Below are positions 58,442 through 64,000 of a DNA stretch of 64,000 nucleotides, in pieces. Within the stretch, counting starts at the first letter, position 1. Each line of letters begins with the position of its first letter. The stretch comes from Hyphomicrobiales bacterium (GTDB lineage Bacteria > Pseudomonadota > Alphaproteobacteria > Rhizobiales > Rhizobiaceae). The translations under genes were made by a program, and so were the position numbers. The notes under the pieces were generated by a model, which saw only the letters and a list, made by a program, of their open reading frames with translations, ran no database searches and had not been told where the DNA came from. The stretch lies in the NCBI GenBank assembly GCA_900473745.1, contig UCMW01000015.1:1-64000 (forward strand). The letters run 5' to 3'.

Positions 58442-59086
58442 ATGCGCAAGCTCGATACCCGCACCATCGTCGTCGCCAGCCACAACGCCGGCAAGATCGC
58501 AGAGATCGCCGACTTGATCGGCCCTTTCGGTTTTTCAGCCAAGTCCGCGAGGGACCTCAACTTCGTCGAGCCGGATGAAACCGGCACGACTTTCGAGGAA
58601 AATGCCACGATCAAGGCGCTGGCTTCGGCCAGGGCTTCGGGCCTGCCCGCTCTCTCCGACGACAGCGGCCTTGTCATCGATGCGCTTGACGGTGCGCCTG
58701 GCGTTTACACGGCAAACTGGGCCGAGCGCGAGGATGGCAGCCGCGACTTCGCCATGGCGATGGAGAAGGTGGAAAAGGCGCTTGCCGAGCGTGGCGCGAC
58801 CAAACCATCACAGCGGACCTGCCGCTTCGTCAGCGTGCTCTGCCTCGCATGGCCTGATGGGCATACCGAATTCTTCCGAGGCGAGGTCGAGGGCACCGTC
58901 GCCTGGCCACCGCGTGGCTCCGCCGGTTTCGGCTATGACCCGATCTTCCAGCCGGAAGGGCATGAGCGCACCTTCGGCGAAATGACGGCGGACGAGAAGC
59001 ATGGATGGAAGCCCGGCGATGCGGCGGCGCTGTCGCACCGTGCGCGGGCCTTCAAGCTCTTCGTCGAAACCTGTCTGGAGGCCTGA
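58442..59086 (+). CDS. rdgB: Non-canonical purine NTP pyrophosphatase
   Basis: RdgB/HAM1 hydrolyses ITP, dITP and XTP to monophosphates, keeping deaminated purines out of nucleic acids. The 214-residue protein has [20 protein letters not shown] (the S/T-x-N-x-x-K motif), [40 protein letters not shown] and [20 protein letters not shown]. It follows the VOC gene and ends four bases before the hemW TTG start. Confidence 0.96.
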   Translation: MRKLDTRTIVVASHNAGKIAEIADLIGPFGFSAKSARDLNFVEPDETGTTFEENATIKALASARASGLPALSDDSGLVIDALDGAPGVYTANWAEREDGSRDFAMAMEKVEKALAERGATKPSQRTCRFVSVLCLAWPDGHTEFFRGEVEGTVAWPPRGSAGFGYDPIFQPEGHERTFGEMTADEKHGWKPGDAAALSHRARAFKLFVETCLEA

Positions 59087-59090
59087 GGCT

Positions 59091-60272
59091 TTGACCGAAC
59101 GGTCCTTCACGCTGCTGCCCGACACGGGCGAACCCGGTTTCGGCGTCTATGTGCATTGGCCCTTCTGCGCGGCCAAATGCCCTTACTGTGACTTCAACAG
59201 CCATGTGCGTCATCAGCCGGTGGACCAGGCGCGCTTCGTCGCGGCTTTTCTGGCGGAGTTGAAGGCGATCCGGGCGCTGTCGGGACCAAAGACCGTCACG
59301 AGTGTGTTCATGGGCGGCGGAACGCCGTCGCTGATGGATCCTTCGACGGTCGGGGCGATCCTCGATGGGATCGCCGCCAACTGGCATGTGCCCGACGGTA
59401 TCGAGATCACCATGGAGGCGAACCCGTCAAGCGTCGAGGCGACCCGCTTCCACGGCTATCGGGCAGCCGGCGTCAACCGCGTGTCGCTCGGCGTACAGGC
59501 GCTGAACGATCCGGACCTGCGCTTTCTGGGACGGCTGCATGACGTTGCGGATGCGCTGAAAGCGATCCGGCTGGCCCGCGAGATCTTTCCGCGCATGTCC
59601 TTCGACCTGATCTATGCAAGGCCGAACCAGACGGTGGAAGCCTGGGAGCGCGAACTGAAGGAAGCGATGTCCTATGCCGTCGATCACCTGTCGCTCTACC
59701 AGCTCACGATCGAGGAGGGCACGGCCTTTTACGGTCTGCAGAAGGCGGGCAAGCTGCTCGTGCCCGACGACGAGCATGCCGCAACGCTCTACGAGGCGAC
59801 ACAGGAGATCACCGCGCGCGAGGGGCTCCCGGCCTACGAGGTTTCCAACCACGCCCGTCCTGGTGCGGAGAGCCGGCACAACCTCACCTATTGGCGCTAC
59901 GGCGATTATGCCGGCGTCGGTCCGGGAGCGCATGGGCGCCTGACGCAGGGCCGGACGAAGATTGCAACGGTTGCCGAACGGCACCCGGAGACGTGGCTTT
60001 CCGCCGTCGAGCAGCGCGGCCATGGAATCATCGAGCGCGAGGAACTGGATCACGAGGCGCAGGCCGACGAGTTGCTTCTGATGGGGCTGCGGTTGCGCGA
60101 AGGTGTCGATCTTGCCCGCTGGCAGCAGCTTTCCGGCCGCGACCCCGATCCGGACAAGGAGCAGTTCCTGCTGGAGCATGGTTTCATCGAGCGGCTCGGC
60201 AATTCCCGTCTGCGATGCACGCCGCCGGGCATGCTGATCCTCGACGCCGTCGTCGCCGATCTCGCCTGCTGA
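59091..60272 (+). CDS. hemW: Heme chaperone HemW (radical SAM)
   Basis: HemW is a coproporphyrinogen-oxidase-like radical SAM protein that acts in heme delivery, not porphyrin oxidation. The 393 residues begin at TTG 59091, nine bases after GGAGG; in-frame ATGs upstream lie inside rdgB. The cluster motif is C26-AAK-C30-PY-C33-DFNSH. GVQALNDPDLRFLGRLHDVA and the HNLTYWRYGDYAGVGPGAHG motif are standard for HemW. The C-terminal HemN_C domain spans about 310-393. Heme-binding globin receptors occur elsewhere in the window, but no link can be shown. Confidence 0.94.
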   Translation: MTERSFTLLPDTGEPGFGVYVHWPFCAAKCPYCDFNSHVRHQPVDQARFVAAFLAELKAIRALSGPKTVTSVFMGGGTPSLMDPSTVGAILDGIAANWHVPDGIEITMEANPSSVEATRFHGYRAAGVNRVSLGVQALNDPDLRFLGRLHDVADALKAIRLAREIFPRMSFDLIYARPNQTVEAWERELKEAMSYAVDHLSLYQLTIEEGTAFYGLQKAGKLLVPDDEHAATLYEATQEITAREGLPAYEVSNHARPGAESRHNLTYWRYGDYAGVGPGAHGRLTQGRTKIATVAERHPETWLSAVEQRGHGIIEREELDHEAQADELLLMGLRLREGVDLARWQQLSGRDPDPDKEQFLLEHGFIERLGNSRLRCTPPGMLILDAVVADLAC

Positions 60273-60285
60273 GGAGACAGAGACG

Positions 60286-61023
60286 ATGCCGGTCGATGCA
60301 GCCTTTTCCCGCTTCGACATGGCCCGCCTCTACGACGCCTTCAACCATCATGGCGAAGACGGTGATTTCTACGAGAATTTCGCACAAGAACCCTGCCGGG
60401 TGCTCGACATTGGATGCGGCACGGGATCGGTGACGGTGCGCCTGGCAAAACGTGGGCACCAGGTCACGGGTGTCGATCCGGCAGCTGGCATGCTGCAGGT
60501 CGCGCGGATGAAGGACGGGCAAGGTCGGGTCGATTGGGTTCACGCCGGGGCAGGCGAGTTTTCGCTATCTGCTCGTTTTGACCTCGCCATCATGACGGGT
60601 CATGTCTTTCAGGTCTTTCTCGACGATGCCGAGACGCTGGCAGCCTTGCGGAACATTCATCGGCACATGGTGCCGGGCGGCCGGCTTATCCTCGAAAGCC
60701 GAAATCCGCTGGCCAAAGCCTGGGAAAACTGGACGCGGCAGAAGACCACGGATCGGCGGGTCATCGACGGTGTCGGGTCGGTGGAGGTGTATTACCAGAT
60801 CAAGGACGTCGAAGCCGAACATGTGACCTTCGACGCGATCTTCACGCTCGAAGCCACGGGCGAAACGCTGACCAGCGAGAGCCGGCTGCGGTTTCCGGCA
60901 GCCGGGACCATCGAACGGCTGCTCGCAGAGGCAGGCTTTGGCGAGAGCGCGCTACTCGGCTGGTGGGATCGCACACCCTATTCGGAAACCAGTCCTGAAA
61001 TCATCGCGATTGCCCGCGCCTGA
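60286..61023 (+). CDS. Class I SAM-dependent methyltransferase
   Basis: A 245-residue small-molecule-type methyltransferase. SAM motif I is CRVLDIGCGTGSVTVRLAKR near residue 38, with acidic GVDPAAGMLQVAR after it, FDLAIMTGHVFQVFL as motif IV and MVPGGRLILESRNP as the post-motif. The C-terminal 90 residues form a small beta-sheet cap (VEVYYQIKDVEAEHVTFDAI). The substrate is unknown. GAGGAGA precedes the ATG, 13 bases after hemW, so it is the last gene of the rph operon. It converges on dnaA. Confidence 0.87.
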   Translation: MPVDAAFSRFDMARLYDAFNHHGEDGDFYENFAQEPCRVLDIGCGTGSVTVRLAKRGHQVTGVDPAAGMLQVARMKDGQGRVDWVHAGAGEFSLSARFDLAIMTGHVFQVFLDDAETLAALRNIHRHMVPGGRLILESRNPLAKAWENWTRQKTTDRRVIDGVGSVEVYYQIKDVEAEHVTFDAIFTLEATGETLTSESRLRFPAAGTIERLLAEAGFGESALLGWWDRTPYSETSPEIIAIARA

Positions 61024-61044
61024 ACCGCATTCAGAAACGAAAAA

Positions 61045-61076
61045 GCCACCGCATGCCCGTCCGGGCTCGCGGTGGC
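61045..61076 (-). terminator. Terminator after dnaA
   Basis: A compound hairpin: outer stem GCCACCGC/GCGGTGGC and inner stem GCCCG/CGGGC, followed on the minus strand by TTTTTCGTTTC. It is 24 bases beyond the dnaA stop and lies between the convergent dnaA and methyltransferase genes. Confidence 0.85.
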
Positions 61077-61099
61077 CTATATCTGCCTGGTAGCGAGGC

Positions 61100-62653
61100 T
61101 TATTCGTTGATCAGGCGACGCAGGAGTTCGATTTCCTGCGACAGCTTCTGATCATTGGAGATCAGCTCCTCGATCTTGCGAACCGCATGCAAAACCGTCG
61201 TGTGGTCGCGTCCGCCGAAGCGACGGCCGATCTCCGGGAAGGAGCGCGGGGTCAGCGTCTTCGACAGATACATGGCGATCTGGCGCGGCTTGACGATGAC
61301 GCGGGTGCGGCGGTTGGAGACGAGTTCCTGGCGCGAGACATTGTAGTGACGCGCGACGACCCGCTGGATGTCTTCGATACGCACGCGCTTCTGGTCGCCT
61401 GCACCGACGAGGTGGGCGAGCAGTTCGTCCACGCGTTCGATCGACAGGTTCGGCTCGAAGGAGCGACGGAAGAGCAGCTGATTGAAGGCGCCTTCCAGAT
61501 CACGGCCGCTGCTGGTGATGTTGCGGGCAACGTGTTCGAGAATATCTGCCGGGATGTCGATCGCCGGATCATCCTTGCGGGCAACGTCCAGGCGGGATTT
61601 CATCATGTCGAGGCGCATGTCGTAGTCAGGCGCTTCCATTTCGATGGCAACGCCACCCTGGAGACGCGAGCGAACGCGCGGGTCGAGCGATTCCAGCTCC
61701 CAGGGCGCACGATCGGCGGCGACGACGACCTGCTTGGCGCTGTCGAGCAGCATGTTGAGCAGATGGCAGAACTCGTGCTGGATCATCTTACCCTGCAGGA
61801 ACTGCATGTCGTCGATGATCAGGAGGTCGATGTTGCGCAGCGAGTCCTTCAGCGTCAGGGCATCATTGTCGCGGATCGCGGTCGCGAAACGCCACATGAA
61901 ATACTCGGCGGTCAGGTAGACCACGCGGGGTGCGCGGGGGCTATGGACCGCGGCGTTGGCGATCGCCTGCAGAAGGTGCGTCTTGCCCAGCCCAACCGAG
62001 GAATGGATGAAGAGCGGGTTGAAGCGCACGGCGCCGGCACCAGCTTCGGCAATGGTCTTGGCGGCGGCAAGCGCCACGCGGTTGGACGCGCCTTCGACGA
62101 AACCGTCAAAGGTGTAGCGGCTATCGAGCGGCGAACCGAAGAGCGGGCTGGCCGTGCTGGTCGCGCGGCCCGTGACCGACGACGAACCCGGAGGAGAGGC
62201 GATCTGACCGAGGCTCGGGCCTGTCTTGCGAGCTGCGGCCTGCTGCGGAGCGAGCTCGGAACCGACTTGGCGTTCGTCCAGGATCGGACCACGGGTGTTG
62301 CGGCTGGCGGTGCGGACCATGATCTCGATCTTCAGGATCGACGGATCCTCTGCCTGGAAGATCGACGTGATCAGGTCTAGGTAGCGGTTGTTGATCCAGG
62401 ACTTCAGGAACGTCGTTGGAACCGTCAGGCGAACCACGCTCTTCGAAGCCGAATGCAGCTTCAGACGCGCGAACCAGCTCTGATAGACATCGACCCCGAC
62501 CTGAGCCTTCAGTCGCTTGCTGAAGCGGTCGAAGAGGTCGCTATGTGTCATCCCGGCATTCTCTCCTGCTCCGTCGGAGCACGCGGCGCCAAGCGCCGAC
62601 TGTGCATTGTCCCCGTTTACCAACGCACTGGCCGTCATCGAGTTCATGTGCAT
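61100..62653 (-). CDS. dnaA: Chromosomal replication initiator DnaA
   Basis: DnaA binds and melts the replication origin. From ATG 62653, behind GGAAGG, it has 517 residues; a second good start is ATG 62551 (AGGAG upstream), which aligns with the core family N-terminus [19 protein letters not shown]. Domain I is followed by a disordered domain II, the AAA+ domain with [20 protein letters not shown] and [20 protein letters not shown], and the DNA-binding domain IV with [20 protein letters not shown] and the signature [20 protein letters not shown]. The gap upstream holds unusual non-coding signals. Confidence 0.96.
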   Translation of the reverse strand: MHMNSMTASALVNGDNAQSALGAACSDGAGENAGMTHSDLFDRFSKRLKAQVGVDVYQSWFARLKLHSASKSVVRLTVPTTFLKSWINNRYLDLITSIFQAEDPSILKIEIMVRTASRNTRGPILDERQVGSELAPQQAAARKTGPSLGQIASPPGSSSVTGRATSTASPLFGSPLDSRYTFDGFVEGASNRVALAAAKTIAEAGAGAVRFNPLFIHSSVGLGKTHLLQAIANAAVHSPRAPRVVYLTAEYFMWRFATAIRDNDALTLKDSLRNIDLLIIDDMQFLQGKMIQHEFCHLLNMLLDSAKQVVVAADRAPWELESLDPRVRSRLQGGVAIEMEAPDYDMRLDMMKSRLDVARKDDPAIDIPADILEHVARNITSSGRDLEGAFNQLLFRRSFEPNLSIERVDELLAHLVGAGDQKRVRIEDIQRVVARHYNVSRQELVSNRRTRVIVKPRQIAMYLSKTLTPRSFPEIGRRFGGRDHTTVLHAVRKIEELISNDQKLSQEIELLRRLINE

Positions 62654-63197
62654 ATTGCCGCCTTCCAATATCATTCCTGGTGTCGGGCGTTTCAATCCCC
62701 GTCCGACAGCCGCCTCATCTCGCGCCGCCCCCGAAGGAGCGACAGTCCCCAGACGCGTCACAGCAGCGCTTCAGCCAAAAACGCCTGCGTGACTTCCCCT
62801 CGCCCCCTCCAGACGATGGTCGCCCCTTGCCCCCAACCACATCCTCGACATGCGGCTGGACAGTCTCCGGTCTGGTCCGCAACGCGGCGAACAAGACACA
62901 ATTCGTCATCGCGCGGAAACGGCTAGGTCTCCGATGCAACGCCGAACGCTTTATGATAAAACGGAATGGAAACACTCCGCTCCTGCAAAGGATGACCGGT
63001 TCAAACCACATTACTGCCGCCTGAGCCGTCGTTCCGGAGGTTTCCCTGCCCCCTTGCTGGAGATCATTTAGGCAGGATCAAATGCCAAGATCAACCGGGA
63101 TTTTTACGCAAACTCCGGAGGCAGCCATTGACTCTTGGTACTTCATTTTTGCGTCACATTCGGGTGAAAAAGAATCGCTTTTGAATCAAGGAGATTC

Positions 63198-63299
63198 ATG
63201 AGCGGTTGCAAAATGGACTGGCAAAAGCGCAGAAAAATAAAAAAACTCTTGACTCACAAGGTGCCCAACATCCCTTGGCGGAAACTAGACACCAAGTAG
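63198..63299 (+). CDS. Possible basic micro-ORF
   Basis: A 33-codon frame, MSGCKMDWQKRRKIKKLLTH then KVPNIPWRKLDTK, starts six bases behind AAGGAG, the best ribosome site in the gap. Thirteen of 33 residues are Lys, Arg or His. It overlaps, antisense, the candidate RNA at 63233-63321, so at most one of the two is likely. No homologue is known to me. Confidence 0.3.
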   Translation: MSGCKMDWQKRRKIKKLLTHKVPNIPWRKLDTK

Positions 63300-63321
63300 G
63301 GCACCTCCCCCAAGCCTTTGA
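63233..63321 (-). ncRNA. Candidate structured small RNA
   Basis: On the minus strand an 8-bp stem (AGGTGCCC at 63259-63266 with GGGCACCT at 63299-63306) encloses a second stem (CTTGG 63274-63278 with CCAAG 63292-63296). It is followed, after 13 bases, by TTTTTTTATTTTT (63245-63233). A possible promoter lies just upstream (TTGTCA 63355-63350, 16-base spacer, TAACCA 63333-63328), predicting a start near 63321 and an RNA of about 88 bases. The 5' end would be purine/G-rich (GGCTTGGGGGAGG). Evidence is structural only. Confidence 0.4.
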
Positions 63322-63414
63322 AATAGCTGGTTAATTTATGTCACGCGATTGACAACTAAACTTGAATTAGCACATTGAAATAGGCCAATTTCACACAGTT
63401 GCAATGGAAACGAC

Positions 63415-63443
63415 AAAAAGCCCGGCGCAACGCCAGGCTTTTT
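63415..63443 (-). terminator. Terminator after rpsT
   Basis: AAAAAGCC-C-GGCG-CAA-CGCC-A-GGCTTTTT: a long stem with one C/A mismatch and T-runs on both strands, 26 bases after the rpsT stop. Confidence 0.88.
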
Positions 63444-63469
63444 CAAAAATGTCGAAAAGGTGTCTAAAA

Positions 63470-63736
63470 TTAGACAGCCAGGGCCTTCACACGAGCGGCC
63501 AGACGCGAGATCTTGCGCGATGCCGTATTGGCGTGAACCACGCCCTTGGTGGCGGCGCGCTGGATCTCCGGCTGAGCAGCCTGGAGAGCGTCCTTAGCAA
63601 CTGCAGCGTCGCCGGAAGCAATGGCTTCCTCGACCTTGCGGATGAAACCACGGACCCGCGAACGGCGAGCCTTGTTGACTGCAGTGCGGCGAGCGATCTT
63701 GCGGGTCGCCTTTTTCGCCGAAGAAGTGTTGGCCAT
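63470..63736 (-). CDS. rpsT: 30S ribosomal protein S20
   Basis: S20 is a primary 16S rRNA-binding protein of the small subunit. It has 88 residues: [20 protein letters not shown] at the start, [20 protein letters not shown] in the middle and [20 protein letters not shown] at the end, all characteristic helices of S20. GAGAGAGGC precedes the ATG. It is a single-gene unit with a strong promoter (63863-63891), a structured leader of about 120 bases and its own terminator. Confidence 0.97.
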   Translation of the reverse strand: MANTSSAKKATRKIARRTAVNKARRSRVRGFIRKVEEAIASGDAAVAKDALQAAQPEIQRAATKGVVHANTASRKISRLAARVKALAV

Positions 63737-63826
63737 GGATGCCTCTCTCGAAATTCAAACCAAAGCCCACCATCGCCGCGTCGGGTCGTTGCGACCTGCC
63801 ATACCAGCACTTGGGGAGCTGCTTCA

Positions 63827-63850
63827 TGGGAAAGCGCAATGGCTTTCCCA
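63827..63850 (-). promoter_or_regulatory. Hairpin at the 5' end of the rpsT leader
   Basis: TGGGAAAGC-GCAATG-GCTTTCCCA is a perfect 9-bp stem starting within a few bases of the predicted rpsT transcript start. A second small stem, GGTCG-TTG-CGACC (63784-63796), follows. They may stabilise the mRNA or serve autoregulation by S20. Confidence 0.4.
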
Positions 63851-63862
63851 ACCGTGGGCGGG

Positions 63863-63891
63863 CATATAGCGGGAAAGCGCGAATGCGTCAA
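63863..63891 (-). promoter_or_regulatory. Strong sigma-70-type promoter for rpsT
   Basis: On the minus strand TTGACG (63891-63886), a 17-base spacer and TATATG (63868-63863, preceded by C, giving CTATAT) form the best housekeeping promoter in the window, about 127 bases before the rpsT ATG. Confidence 0.75.
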
Positions 63892-63926
63892 CGCGGATTC
63901 GACAGGAATCGCGCCCTCCCTCGCGC

Positions 63927-64000
63927 TTATCTGTTCCGGAAGGCCGGCTTCCGCTTCTCGACGAAGGCCGCCATCCCCTCCTTCTGGTCTTCGGTGGCGA
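63927..64000 (-). CDS. Enoyl-CoA hydratase, 3' end only
   Basis: The last 24 codons of a gene running off the right edge read ATEDQKEGMAAFVEKRKPAF then RNR and stop. This is the characteristic crotonase C-terminus (T.D...GM.AF.EKR.P.F..R) of short-chain enoyl-CoA hydratases, which hydrate trans-2-enoyl-CoA in beta-oxidation. An enoyl-CoA hydratase gene beside rpsT and dnaA is the usual rhizobial order. Confidence 0.85.
   Translation of the reverse strand, partial: ATEDQKEGMAAFVEKRKPAFRNR

Larger units (their letters stand above)
62654..63469. other. Long dnaA-rpsT intergenic region
   Basis: The 816 bases between dnaA and rpsT contain no convincing protein-length gene. Composition changes from GC-rich (to about 62900) to AT-rich. 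The region holds five GANTC sites between 63130 and 63255, a candidate structured RNA on the minus strand, a basic 33-codon micro-ORF on the plus strand and the rpsT terminator. I could not find clear DnaA boxes (TTATNCACA). Confidence 0.7.

Noticed and set aside
61187-62380. 397-codon plus-strand frame
   Set aside because: Antisense to dnaA; shadow of its codon pattern.
62654-62761. DnaA start at 62761
   Set aside because: The extra 36 residues have no ribosome site and do not resemble DnaA; ATG 62653 or 62551 is better supported.
62654-63469. Replication origin next to dnaA
   Set aside because: No recognisable DnaA boxes or 13-mer-like repeats were found. In Rhizobiaceae the origin usually lies elsewhere, near hemE, so I do not call oriC.

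Overview
The window reads as a chromosomal segment of an alphaproteobacterium of the family Rhizobiaceae (Rhizobium, Agrobacterium or Sinorhizobium type). The grounds are high G+C, the gene order, and lineage markers: the dapD-dapE block, def-fmt-truA, the long mutS / glnD-murJ-trpS-usp-nfu-tsaB-rimI-mur-plsC-miaB-phoH-ybeY-corC-lnt-praR-metK-trmB series, a malic enzyme fused to a phosphotransacetylase domain beside olsB, lptCAB-rpoN-hpf-ptsN, and the dnaA / rpsT / enoyl-CoA hydratase junction. It is almost entirely core chromosome. I see no insertion sequence, prophage, CRISPR array, rRNA or tRNA.

Layout. 1-3.4 kb: a cluster of REP-like palindromes, a DMT transporter, a HAD pyrimidine nucleotidase and a secreted EF-hand protein. 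3.4-9.8 kb: a LOG-family protein, lysine/DAP synthesis (dapD, dapE) with two small membrane proteins, then truA-fmt-def. 9.8-19.8 kb is the most accessory-looking part: two tandem 500-residue globin-coupled chemoreceptors, rmuC, ribokinase, a transmembrane Cache-type chemoreceptor ending in a CheR-type tether, a nucleoside hydrolase, and an Hsp20/DUF1150 pair. 19.8-41.8 kb: one long minus-strand housekeeping series from mutS down to trmB (mismatch repair, nitrogen signalling, lipid II flipping, tRNA modification, ribosome maturation, lipoprotein acylation, phospholipid acylation, metal regulation, SAM synthesis), interrupted only by a VOC protein and an M15-like peptidase. 41.8-49.9 kb: malic enzyme, a LysR regulator, olsB, lspA, two RNA methyltransferases, a LapA-like protein and ihfB. 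50-55.3 kb: lptC-lptA-lptB, rpoN, hpf, ptsN (LPS export and nitrogen/phosphotransfer control). 55.3-61.1 kb: grpE-hrcA, rph, a VOC protein, rdgB, hemW and a methyltransferase. 61.1-64 kb: dnaA, a long non-coding stretch, rpsT and the 3' end of an enoyl-CoA hydratase gene.

Regulation readable in the sequence: candidate sigma-32 promoters before hsp20 and grpE; sigma-70 promoters before rpsT, hpf and ihfB; an Irr-box-like site before the Nfu gene; an AT-rich palindrome before metK resembling operators of ArsR-type methionine-cycle regulators; and several intrinsic terminators.

I did not find an obvious new multi-gene system. The parts most worth following up are the dnaA-rpsT intergenic region (candidate structured small RNA, five clustered GANTC sites, a basic micro-ORF), the tandem globin-coupled receptors, and the Cache chemoreceptor set between ribose and nucleoside salvage genes. 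All functional calls come from reading motifs and from memory of the families; no searches were run.
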